The notes beneath the pieces were generated by a model. That model did not search any database, was not told the DNA's origin, and was given only the letters and a program-made list of their open reading frames with translations. From assembly GCA_028095005.1 (NCBI GenBank), contig JAMFTS010000075.1, forward strand, positions 1 to 64,000: a stretch of DNA of 64,000 bases, written 5' to 3'. The position numbers and the translations under genes are program-made. Below, piece by piece: positions 22,474-33,396 of the stretch (the first letter of the stretch is position 1; every line of letters starts with the position of its first letter). This DNA comes from Rhynchospora pubera (Eukaryota > Streptophyta > Magnoliopsida > Poales > Cyperaceae).

Positions 22474-25400
22474 ATGGATCTGAGGGAGAAGTACATGTTT
22501 GACTATTCAAGAATATCAGATGAATTTGTTGGACTTGTTGATGAGTTCATAAAATGTGCAGAAGAACATCGAAAGTTGACTGGAAAGCCCAGAATTTTAT
22601 GTCCTTGTAAACGCTGTCTGAACTTTGAGAGACAAGATAGTAAAGTGATTAGATCACATCTGATTCAGCGTGGATGGATGACAACACCAAAATACCTCCG
22701 TTGGGTTTCACATGGAGAAAAATTGGAAGAAAATTTAGATGCTGGAAGGAGCAATATTAATGTATCTGATGATTTTGAAAATATTGTACAAAATGATTGA
22801 GGGCATCATATAGAGGATAATGTAATAGTGGGTGATGATCATATAGAAAATTTAAGTGAACCACAATATAATGATGACATTAGAGAAAATGATTTGGATG
22901 AAATGATGAATGAATTACCCAATGATTTTATTGATGATGTTCCTGATGTGTTTCAAAAGTTGGATGAAAACTCTCATATACCCTTATATCCTGGTTGCAA
23001 TGAAGATAAGTTCTCAAAAATAAAAACTGTTTTTAAGTTTTATAACTTGAAAGCTAAAAACAATTGGAGCGATAAGAGTTTCACATCTTTGCTCGGTCTT
23101 TTGCGAGAAATGCTTCCAGCAGACAATACATTGCCAGATACAACTTATAAGGCCAAAAAATTATTATGTCCTTTGAAATTAGATATAGTGAAAATTGCAG
23201 CATGTCCGAATGATTGTATATTGTTTCGAAATGAGTATGAGAACCTCCAGAAATGTCCAAAGTGTAATGCATCCCGGTATAGACAAAGGGACGGTGATTT
23301 GGATGACGAAGAAGATAGTCCATGGAAGAAGAAACCAGCTGCGAAAACATTGTGGTATCTACCCATAATACAAAGGTTTGAGCGTCTTTTTAGTAATTCA
23401 AAAGATGCTAAACTGTTGAGGTGGCATGCAGAAGGCAGAAAGAAAGATGGAAAGCTTAGACATCCAGCAGACTCACCCCAGTGGAACAACATAGACAGTC
23501 ATTTTATTGAGTTTGGCAGCGAGTCTAGAAATTTGAGATTGGGATTGTGCACGGACGGAATGAATCCTTACGGTCTCATGAGTACCAACCGAAGTGTCTG
23601 GCCAGTTTTGTTGGTTATTTACAACCTTCCTCCCTGGTTATGCATGAAAAGAAAATATCTTATGATGCCGTTGCTCATTTCTGGTCCAAAACAACCCGGA
23701 AACGATATAGATGTCTACTTGGCTCCGTTAATAGAGGACCTTGATAGGTTGTGGAAGGACGGAGTGAAGGTCTTTGATGCGCATTCCAGAAGTCATTTCA
23801 CCTTGCGTGCGATGATATTTTGCACAATTAATGACTTTCCCGCGTACGGGAACTTGTCGGGTTATAGGAACAAAGGAGAAAAGGCATGTCCTGTTTGCAT
23901 GGAGGAAACACATTCGATATGGCTATCGAATTGTAGAAAAACAGTCTATTTGGGACACCGTAGATTTCTAAGCCGTCATCACCCATACCGTCGGGCACCT
24001 TATAGGAACAAATTTGATGGCAACACCGAAACCCACCGGGCACCTATACCAAAATCTGGAAGACAGACTTATGAAAGTGTTAAGGATCTTAAAATTCAGT
24101 TGGGGAAACCATTTGTGAATAGAATTCCAGAAAAGAGTTCTTGGAAGAAGAAGTCTATATTCTGGGACCTTGAATACTGGACTTATCTGGATGTCAGACA
24201 TTGTTTGGATGCGATGCATATAATCAAGAACATTTGTGAAAATCTGGTTACTTTGATTTTAAATCCTCAAGGAAAAGTGGATAATGTTAATGTGAGAAAA
24301 GACATGATAGAAATGGGAATTCGACTGGAACTAGCTGCAAAGGAAGACAATAGTAAGAAACGGGATTGGTTACCTAATGTTGTTTATACTTTAACTAAAA
24401 AAGAGAAACTCAGTTTGTTGGAGTGTTTGAGGTCTATTAGGGTTCCAACTGGTTATTCATCCAATATTTCACGAAAGGTATCTACAAAGGATATGAAATT
24501 GATTGGAATGAAGTCACACGATTATCACGTGTTGTTAACCCAGTTGCTTCCGGTTGCAATCCGAGCCTGTTTTAAAGAAGAAGTTCGAAATTCTATCACT
24601 AAGTTGTGTTTCTTCTTCAATAAAATCTGCTCTAAAGTGATCGATCCTGAAAAACTTACTCAGTTGGAAACAGATGCGGTTCAGACCATATGTGAGTTGG
24701 AAATGCACTTTCCCCCCTCGTTCTTCGTTGTAATGGTGCATTTGACCATTCATTTAGTCAGAGAAATAAAACAGTGCGGTCCGATATTTTTGCGGTACAT
24801 GTACCCTTTTGAAAGAGCAATGGGTCAGTTGAAAGGGTTAGTCCGAAGCAGATCTCGACCAGAAGGAAGCATAATTGAAGGATATGTTGCAGAAGAGATT
24901 ATTGATTTTTATAATGATTATCTAGATGGAGTTCAACCTATTGGCCTGCCCAAAAATAGACACGAAGGTAGGCTCTTAGGGAAAAGCATAATTGGTATGA
25001 AAGTAATTACAATGGACCTTGCAAAGAGAGAAAAAGCTCATCTTAAAATTCTGCAACAAGTCGCTGTTGTGTCTCCTTATGTTAATGAACACATAGCCGA
25101 GTTGCGAGAGCAGAATCCTCAGAGATCAGAAAATTGGATTACCAAGGAACACAACAAAAGTTTTGTAAAATGGTTCAGAAACAAGACTGTCCCGACCTTC
25201 AAATGAAACGGTGAAATGTCTTGCGAAAGGTCCCAACGCCAATGTGCACACTTATCAAGGTTACGACCTGAATGGTTTCACCTGGTATACAAAAAAACAA
25301 GATGGAAAAAGCACAGTACAAAACAGCGGAGTTACAATAGTAGCCATATCAAGTGATGGAACATCATCGGAGCCGTATTATGGCTGGATTGAAGAAATTT

Positions 25401-25891
25401 GGGAATTTGATTATAATGCATTTAAAATACCAGTGTTTGAATGTAAATGGGTGCTCAAAAGCGGCGTGAAGACTGATAAAAACGGATTTGTAACCGTTGA
25501 TTTAAAAAAATTGGGATATTCTGATGATCCTTTTATACTTGCAAACAAACAAGCAATGCAAGTTTTTTATATTGCTGACCCGGCTGACAAGGGACGACAT
25601 GTGGTACATCCCGGAAAAAGACGCATCGTTGGCGTTGAAGATGTCGTGGACGAAGAAGAATATGACCAATTTGATGAAATAGCACCATTCTCCACAGGTA
25701 TATATAATTAATTTAAATCTATAGAAAATAATTTACAGAATTAATATGAGCAATTTGATATATATATTATTATTATGTTCACAGGTATCGATGGGACACC
25801 GCAACCAATTGAAGAGTTAGCAAGTAATTTGCGTTCCAATCAGGAAGAAGGCGTGTGGGTAGATCGACCGAAGTCACCCAAAAATAAATGA
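22474..25891 (+). pseudogene. CACTA-1 TNP2-like transposase, broken by nonsense and frameshift
   Basis: The start is the ATG directly after a TATACAG acceptor-like signal, as in CACTA-2. The frame runs 108 codons to an in-frame TGA (22798-22800), then continues in the same frame to a stop at 25204-25206. Homology to CACTA-2 continues there in another frame after a small deletion (from 25207). A likely intron, 25698-25784, precedes a last exon 25785-25891. Domains seen: an N-terminal Cys-rich Transpos_assoc-like part (CPCKRC), zinc-ribbon-like CPNDC/CPKC, the Transposase_21 (TNP2) core with LCTDGMNP, a DUF4218-like part (MYPFERAMGQLKGLVRSRSR) and a DUF4216-like part (YYGWIEEIWEFD). The first two breaks make the protein non-functional unless suppressed. 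Against CACTA-2 it lacks two introns but has one of its own near the 3' end. Confidence 0.92.
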
Positions 25892-26037
25892 ATTCGAATT
25901 TGTAATTAAGATTATCTGACCAAGTTTGTAATAAATATTTGAAAAGATTATCTGATCTGTTATTAGAATGATATTTTCAATTCATATTTGTAATTTTATA
26001 ATCAAATACAAAAAAAAAATGGGGCCAGAATTTGAAT

Positions 26038-26446
26038 TTATCTTTAGTACCGGTTTTTTGACTAAAAACCGGTACTAAAGATCAACAATTAATTTAAAAA
26101 AAAAGTAATATATTTGTAAAGGTGGGTCCCACTTAAACGGACAAAATTGGGGAATATCTTTAGTACCGGTTTTTGTCTAAAAACCGGTACTAAAGATCAT
26201 GTGAATTTAAAACGTCGCGATCTTTAGTACCGGTTTTTAGTCTAAGAACCGGTACTAAAGATCAACAATTAATTTAAAAGAAGAAGTAATATATTTGTAA
26301 AGGTGGGTCCCACTTAAACGGACAAAATTGGGGAATATCTTTAGTACCGGTTTTTGTCTAAAAACCGGTACTAAAGATCATGTGAATTTAAAACGTCGCG
26401 ATCTTTAGTACCGGTTTTTAGTCTAAGAACCGGTACTAAAGATCAA
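26038..26446. repeat. CACTA-1 internal palindrome cluster, tandem duplication of about 180 bp
   Basis: Two copies of a unit of about 180 bp (starting near 26041 and 26221) plus part of a third. Each contains CTTTAGTACCGGTTTTT palindromes and a GTGGGTCCCAC inverted repeat. The same motif is used at the element ends, but this cluster lies between the transposase and the second gene, just upstream of the latter's probable leader. Confidence 0.9.
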
Positions 26447-26469
26447 ACCCTATTTTTTTAAATATATAA

Positions 26470-26920
26470 CCCGACCCCCCCCCTCAAAATCCCCGTCCGA
26501 AACTCTCGATCTCCTTCTCTCTGAAAACCCTAGCTCTTCCCTCTCGATCTCCTTCTCTCTTCCTTCGACAGCGACAGCACCTCTCTGCCCTCTCGATCTT
26601 CCTCTCTGCCCTGTAAGTCTCTCACTCTCTCTCTCTACCTCTCTTCCCTCTTCCCTCTCGATCTCCTTCTCTCTGCCTCTCTGTCATTTCTCTCTCTACC
26701 CCTCTTTCTCTCTCTGAACTGACCTCTCCTCCTTTCTCTCTCTCCCTTCCACAGCCGAGAGCCGACAGCCCCTCGCTCCCTTTCTCCGACAGCACCTCCC
26801 TCTCTCTCCCCCTTCCAAAGATCGCGACAGCGAAGAGCCGACGGCAGCGACCGCGACAGCCAAGAGCCGACAGCACCTCTCTCTCTCTCCGACAGCACCT
26901 CTCTCTCTCTCCCTAAGAAG
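26470..26920 (+). promoter_or_regulatory. CT-rich leader-like tract of the second CACTA-1 gene
   Basis: A strongly CT-rich stretch with repeated CTCTCGATCTCC and CGACAGCACCTCTCTC, ending AAGAAGGTATCATC, a plausible splice donor at 26921. CACTA-2 has the equivalent CT-rich tract (on its coding strand) at 48960-49440, in the same place relative to the second gene. It is likely the promoter/5' UTR. Minus-strand reading frames across it are repeat artefacts. Confidence 0.5.
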
Positions 26921-27304
26921 GTATCATCTCTCTCTATCTCTCTCTCTTTCTATTTGCATTTGTGATTGAGAATTGATTGATTAGGCATGCTAGAATCATA
27001 CACTAAGAAATGTGTTTGTTTCTTAGCCTCAGTTCTATGCATGTTAATTAGTATATTAAATGTGTTGTGTATATGTTTAGTACTTACTGTTATGATGGTT
27101 AAGCCATTTTGTCATGAGGTTTGTTGAGGAGTCTTGCATCAGGAACTGTGCTTTTATCATTTAAGCATGTAAGTATCAGTTTATTACATGATAGATAGTG
27201 TATAAATATGTGACTGGGTCATTTAAGCATGTAATATATGTAGTTTCAACAATTTCGTAATTTGTTTAATTTAAACTAAATAGTATTATTTTATGTTCTT
27301 GTAG

Positions 27305-27644
27305 AGTCCACGACAACCAAACAATACAGATTGCGGCTTTTATGCGATGACTTCGCTACGCAAGATCCTTGATCACTGCACGCTACATCCGGACCTACCA
27401 TCGGTATGGATTAAGTTTAATTAACCTTAATGTATATATATGATAATATTTTAAGATTTATAATTTAGAGTTTAATGTATATTATATTGTGGAGTTTAGA
27501 GTTCATAGGTTACTAACTATATGAAATGTCAATAAAATGCAGTTTTTGCAACCTGTGGGCAAGCGTTATAGCGAGGACGAGATTAATTTTACTGTAAATG
27601 AGTGGTTCGGCTTTTTACTTGGACATTTAGGTGCTAATAATTGA
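27305..27644 (+). pseudogene. Remnant of Ulp1-like (C48) protease gene of CACTA-1
   Basis: Two in-phase exons, 27305-27403 and 27543-27644, with GT-AG junctions. The first carries QPNNTDCGFYAM, matching the Gln and catalytic Cys (DCG) of Ulp1/SENP cysteine proteases. The second codes the C-terminus, ending in TGA. The equivalents of the ten upstream exons of CACTA-2, including the His and Asp catalytic exon, are missing. An internal deletion has therefore removed most of the gene, leaving the leader and the last two exons. Confidence 0.75.
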
Positions 27645-27836
27645 TGACTACAAAATTTGTGATATTAATATATTAGATATTATGATAAATGTTAATTTGC
27701 ATGTGATTTGATAATTATTATTGTGTGTATGATGCATGTGATATGTAAATTGCTGGTACATATCGGTATTCTTAATTGATGGCTAGCAAAAATGGCGCTA
27801 GCCCCAGAAACAAAAATATATTTTTTTTATATTGAT

Positions 27837-28195
27837 TATTATTAGTACCGATTTTTAATAATAAACCGGTACTGAAGAGAAATTTAGTACCGGTTTTTAG
27901 ACTAAAAACCGGTACTAATGGTACCAAAATTTTTTATTTTTAAAATAAAACAGTTTGCTAACATTAGTACCGGTTTTTAAATAAAAACCGGTACTAAAAG
28001 TATTATTTTTAGTACCGGTTTTTATTAAAAAACCAGTACTAATGTTAGCAGCTGGTTTCCCCCACGAATTGGGCCCTGTCTTCAGTACCGCCTATTTAGT
28101 ACCGGTTTTTAAATATCTTTAGCACCCCCTATTATTAGTACCACTGCAAAACCGGTACTAAAGATTCATAATAAACCGGTACTAAAAAAATAATA
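27837..28195. repeat. CACTA-1 3' subterminal palindromic repeats
   Basis: Further ACCGGT-core palindromes (TTAGTACCGGTTTTT with inverse partner) up to the terminal TIR. Some copies near 28100 are degenerate. Confidence 0.9.
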
Positions 28196-28205
28196 TGGCG
28201 TAGTG

Positions 28206-28848
28206 CCTCCTGCTCGAAAAAACAATCTTCGGGGCAATTATGCAATATTTTCTATATAGAATCGGAAGAGTTCCTGATTCGATCTATTAGTTTAGATGAT
28301 GTCATAATTATGATATAATTATTATTAATTATTAATATATTAAAAATCCATTAAAGATACAATGTCCAATTAAAATATTATCGCAGTTAAACAGAGTTTC
28401 CCAATTCTAGACCCGGTTATGTTTGACAAAAAGCGTGAACTAGAACAAGTACTATAAGTCTATAACAAGCTTGTTTTAGTTCCAAACATAGCAAATGAAC
28501 AGGGGTAAGCCCTAAAAAATAATCAAAACACATCAAATTTTTTTTTAAAAAAACAATTAATCTAGTCAATCTTGCTCATCAGTTTGACTAGAATCTTGAT
28601 TGAACTCGCCAGTTTATGACTATTATTTATTATTATTATTTTTTTTTATCATCCGGTGTCCAGTTCACTATCAAACCAACCGGCCAAGTTCGGTCTTCAA
28701 AGCATTTGAATTTTTTGGCGCCGAAGTGTAATCAAAACTTAACCGTATGAATAATTCCCAAAAACATACATGGGCATATATTGACTTGATAAATTAAATT
28801 ATACACGGATTTTAAAAACTAAAATAATGTGTGTATATATAGAGAGAA
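28206..28848. other. Intergenic, no gene seen
   Basis: AT-rich DNA with no recognisable coding content between CACTA-1 and the next MITE. Confidence 0.5.
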
Positions 28849-29199
28849 AGTTTTGCTATGGTGAGTCGCGCTCAAAAACTCCTAGATCTGGTTAAAAATG
28901 GCCGATCTAAACCGTCCAATACGGTTCAGAACTAATTAGAATTTTTAAAATTTTTATGTATTTTCTTTGGATTTTTAAAAAGTGTTTTTTTTAACGGTTC
29001 AGAACTAATTAGAATAACGATTTTCTAAAATTTTAAAAAATACTTAAAAAATTTGAAAAAATATAAAATTTGGTATGCATAGAGATTTCAATAGGGAGAT
29101 CGTATTAGACGATTTGGATCGGTCATTTAGAGCCAGATCTAGGAGCTATAAGCGCGACTCACGGACCCTTGGTGAGTCGCGACTCGCCATAACAAAACT
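28849..29199. mobile_element. MITE of about 351 bp with GTTTTGYTATGG-type TIR
   Basis: The left end AGTTTTGCTATGGTGAGTCG matches the reverse complement of the right end, AGTTTTGTTATGGCGAGTCG, at 18 of 20 positions. Inverted similarity extends inward with CCTAGATCTGG / CCAGATCTAGG. No coding capacity. The flanks are AT dinucleotide repeats, so a TSD cannot be read reliably. Confidence 0.75.
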
Positions 29200-30059
29200 A
29201 TATATATATATATATATATATATAGATAATTACATTTATTTCACAATTGGTTTCAAATTTCGTTAACATAAAAAGTTAAAATTGCAAAAAAAAAAATTTT
29301 GAATCACCCAAAGAGACTATGGAGCTTGTTAATTGCAGTTTGAAATAGGTAAAATAAGCCATCAAATACTGAGCAAAATAAATCATTAGTTTTTTTTTTT
29401 TTTACAATGAGTCAAATAACTATATATCTTACAGTATATATCCACGAGTTTTTTTTACAACAAATGCTACAACTTCTTCATTTCATTAATATTTTAAAAT
29501 TCGAAATTCAAACCTCTAATCTAAATTTTTAATCTTATTCAATTTTTTTTTAAAAAAAACGTTCCTAGTTTTTATAAATCTTTTAGTTCATTTGATACTC
29601 GATGAAGCGATCAAAACAAAATTATATTAGAATTAATCTATCGCAATTAATAAGATTCGTTCATTTTTTGCCTCTTGATCGAGTATCAAATGAACTCTCA
29701 AATATAAAAATTATAGAAAAACACATCTTTATTAAATTGTACAAGATCGACACTTTGGACTCAAAATTTGAAATTTGAATTTTGAAATATTGATGAAATA
29801 GATATGCTATGGCAATTGTGGCACAAAATACTTGTGGTATTAGAATCATTCTCCATATTAAATAAAAAAATGCATACTTATTTTAGTCATAATAAATATT
29901 TGGCATTATCAATTTCAATTTATAATAAATTAAAAATGCATACTTTTAGTTGGTTGAGTAGGCTTCTGTATTTTGCTAAAATAATTGTATACGACAGCAA
30001 ATACGGTCCCTCAACCTCCTCCCATTTCCCTTCCAAGGCGTTAACTATAAAGATGTAAA
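29200..30059. other. Intergenic, no gene seen
   Basis: Begins with an AT microsatellite (29200-29224). An imperfect inverted repeat lies at about 29515-29800 (CATTTGATACTCGAT with ATCGAGTATCAAATG, among other pairs), which may be a degraded foldback element. No coding region recognised. Confidence 0.45.
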
Positions 30060-30377
30060 TAGGGCTATCAAACGTGTAGAAACAGAATGGAATTGGTATG
30101 TTCCGTTTTTGTTTTATTTTTGGTAACGTAACAAAATATCATTTTGTTTCGTTCCGTTTCGTAATACGGAATAATTTTTTTCGTTTTCTGTTCTGTTGTT
30201 CATTTTCCATTGATTTTAGCAATTTTTATTTATTTCAGTCTAATTTTCGATAAATGAAATACTAACGTGCAGACTAACCCGTTCCGTTTATGTTCCATTT
30301 CTGAAAATATAACCCATTTACCATTTCGAACGGAACTAATCAGAAATAATCGAAACGACAGATCATTGACAGCACTA
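30060..30377. mobile_element. Short non-autonomous hAT element, 8-bp TSD
   Basis: A 318-bp element starting TAGGGCTATCAA and ending TTGACAGCACTA, whose reverse complement is TAGTGCTGTCAA. The flanks are GATGTAAA (30052-30059) and GATGTAAC (30378-30385), an 8-bp target duplication with one change, as hAT transposases make. The interior is rich in GTTCCGTTT-type repeats and codes for nothing. Confidence 0.85.
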
Positions 30378-33300
30378 GATGTAACGGGGTGTACTGTTCT
30401 TGACTAGAATAAATAGTGACCTTCGAAAATGTATGGTGGCAGGCCACCAATATTCAGCGTAAGGTATGCTTTTCGGTAAAAGTGAACAGTACGCACAATA
30501 TAGACCTAATAAGATAATAATTTAAGGCGTTTGCTTATAACCAAGAACAAACATAAGATATTTTTTGTTTCCCTCGGGACGAATGGTTGGGAAAAATGTT
30601 GAATCCTTTGCTTTACAAAAATTCAGATCTATTTTGTCACGTTTGTTTTTAGCCTCATTAAATACAGCAGTTGCGGATTGTAATTGAAAATTGTCGCAAC
30701 GCTGCTTAATAAAACAAGCCATAAAATGGAAATTGGATACAATGAAGTGAAATAAAAAGGTGAATTTCTGACAAGTCATTCCAGCCATGGCTTCAACAAT
30801 TTTTCTAATTCCTCAAAAGAAATTAAATGGTTCTACCCACGCTTATTTTATATTTTTATTTGGAACCCATTATTTACCTTAGTAAAAAAATGAATCACGA
30901 CAACTGGCATCACGTGCAGGAACAATCTGGACCGTTAGTTCAACCGAGACTGCCACGTGGAGCTTATCCGTGAAGGGACTAAATTATCGTGATGGGCCTG
31001 TTTATTTTGTTTCTTAGCCCATTGGGCCCTACACTGACGAAATAATTAAAGAGAAAAGTACGGGAAACGTGCTGTGTCGGAGAAAAATTAAGAGTTGCCC
31101 TGTTTCAACTAAAGCCCCTCCAAAACTAGTAAACATTACTATTTGTTGATACTTGATAGTCATATTTCCCGACACAATAGACCTTTTCATAACTTTCAAC
31201 ACAAGCTCCTGACAACTTGACAGAAACAGAAAATTTATCATGAAGATGTGTTCTACCAAATGAACAAGGTATTTTTTCAAGTCCATTTTATTCCCCTAGT
31301 AATAAGCGAATTTATATATCTAGAAAACTTCACTAAATATTTTGTTCTACTATCTTCAAAAAGAGAAAAAGAAAAATTCTACAACAGTAGAATCATAACT
31401 ACAAAGGTATGGTCATGTCATTTCTGCTTTAGGCGAATTGGAGACAGATTCTAATTAATTAATTCTGTGTTTCAAGAAATTAAATTTTCTGTATTTTATC
31501 CCCACAAGATGCCTTGGGGCTTATTCAGGATAAAAAAGAAGGGGGGAAATGCTAAAAATGATTTATAATTGTCAAGTTTTAATTTTTTTTTTTTAAATAA
31601 CAGTATCCCAAGAAGGGACAAACCAGGCTTTATAACTAGCCAATTGTCAAGTTTTAATTAAAAGTGGCAACTTGGGTATCTCAAATGATATTGTTTTGCT
31701 TTCAATCATCTTTTTCTAATTTGCTTACGTTTTAATGTTTTTCCTCAGTCCTTTTCTAGACCATTTAATTTTATATTATTATTATTATTATTATTATTAC
31801 TTTTTTCGATAGACATTTGTTAATGGCTCAGCTGTCTAGCTAAGTTCGGTCATGTTTACAGGTACTTATATTATTGGATGATCTCAGAAAGATCCGTGAC
31901 TCTGATTTCAGATTTAATGGGATTTTTACCTAATATCTATACAGTCTGTTTAAAAAAAAAATTAATCCACATTTGGCTAGAAAATTGGACACAAGCCAAT
32001 GTCTGGACGATAACTGTGCATCAGTGCATACAATTATTATTATTTTTTTTATTGCAACTCTCCAAGTACAAAGTCCTCCTATACAACTTCCAAAAACCAT
32101 AAAAAAGGATGAAATTAAAACCGGTCCCCTTTCATAAAATGTTTCATTATTGCTTGCTTTGATCATGCAAGGTATTTTACTTTCAAGTGATTATATTTTA
32201 AAAAGAAATCTTCTGTTGATTCTTAAATACAACAAAATCAACCTGAAGCAAATTAGCAGAACCCGATGCCATGCAAGATACAACTCTCTTGTCTCCATAA
32301 AATTAGGGGATTTGTGGACCAATATGTGTACTATGAATATCTCTCTTTTTGTCTTTATTCTTTTCTTCTTCCTTTCACAATTTAAGCATAAATCAGATAG
32401 GTATCGAATCCTCTTCACTTCATCTTCTCAGCCATGAATTAGACCTTTTTAGTTTTCTGTCCTTAAAGGAAAAAGAGAAAGCAGAGATTCTTATACCAAT
32501 AAGAGAAACAAGCACATGACATTCATCTAATCATCAAATGGAGGTGATAATCAATCTTAGAAAATGTTAACAGCAAGAAATGGCACCTCATAAGAAACAA
32601 TGCTCATGGTATATATCTAATATCAAACACACGCAGGGATTAATAATGTCTCTGCGTAGTATATCTAGATGTCCACAAAATAATCATAAAAATTTAAAGC
32701 AAAACAAAATTTATGTCCCAAACTTCATGGTACTCTTCCAAACCAGAAAAAAAAGAGTGCTTAATTTAATTAACAACAGCATAACTGTACAGGTGAGTGA
32801 CTAATTAGTAAATAATGTTTTATTTTTCCTTTTTTTTTTCAGGATATAGCATGGGGACTAACATGCCCTTCGAGGTTTTAAATTAATATTCACATGAAAT
32901 CCTCTAGCTCAGTTTCGAACCCACAACTTTCAATCAAGATACATTATTATTTACCACTAGACTAATTTAAAATGACCTAATGCGCAACATCTAAATAAAT
33001 TAAATCAAAGAAACTTTAGCTGGTAAGGTCTACCAAAATATAAAAAACCAAATAGAAATAAGAAATGCATGGGGAAAACATCAAATGTCACTAAATATTT
33101 AACAATTAAATATCAAATAGAAAGATGAAACTAGTATTAAATCTGTAAATCACATTATGTATTAATGTTGGTTGCCAAGAAAATACATGAAAAAGTTTAC
33201 AATTTAATGCTCACAAAATAAGAAAAGTTAATCATTTATTTTTATTTTTCTTATATGTTAACAAATATGATTAAGAGACTACATTATTGAAGTCAGAAGC

Positions 33301-33396
33301 ATATATGTAACTTCTACACCGATCTGATAAAGGATAGAAGCGATATGAGAAGCTAGAAGACTTTGAAATGTATTTCCAACTTGAAGAAGCCTTGGC
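30378..33396. other. Intergenic between hAT element and SEP-like gene, no gene seen
   Basis: AT-rich, with short chance frames only, one tiny LINE insertion (31585-31641) and a TTA microsatellite at about 31775-31800. The 3' UTR of the SEP-like gene should fall just below 33397. Confidence 0.5.
31585..31641 (-). mobile_element. 57-bp 5'-truncated LINE insertion with perfect 18-bp TSD
   Basis: Poly-T (poly-A on the minus strand) followed by AACAGTATCCCAAGAAG and CAGGCTTTATAACTAGCC. The 18-bp word AATTGTCAAGTTTTAATT flanks it exactly at 31567-31584 and 31642-31659. This is the hallmark of target-primed reverse transcription with extreme 5' truncation. The same 3' end occurs at 12241. Confidence 0.88.

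Larger units (their letters stand above)
21359..28205. mobile_element. CACTA-1: complete but decayed CACTA (En/Spm) transposon, TSD CCT
   Basis: The element is 6,847 bp, begins CACTACGCCA and ends TGGCGTAGTG, an exact inverted terminus. It is flanked by the 3-bp direct repeat CCT at 21356-21358 and 28206-28208. Inside, in order on the plus strand, are subterminal palindromes with core ACCGGT, a three-hairpin cassette, a TNP2-like transposase broken by a stop codon and a frameshift, a second palindrome cluster, a CT-rich leader-like tract, a truncated Ulp1-type protease gene, and the 3' subterminal palindromes. CACTA elements move by cut-and-paste using TNP2-type transposase. The element lies between the FUL-like and SEP-like genes. 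Intact ends mean it could still be moved in trans, but not by its own damaged transposase. Confidence 0.95.

Noticed and set aside
22828..25206. Second ORF of CACTA-1 as an independent gene
   Set aside because: It is in the same frame as the preceding 108 codons and separated only by one TGA; CACTA-2 shows one continuous protein.
26622..26898. Minus-strand Arg/Glu-rich frames
   Set aside because: They arise from the CT-rich tract on the other strand; composition is repeat-driven and no motif is present.
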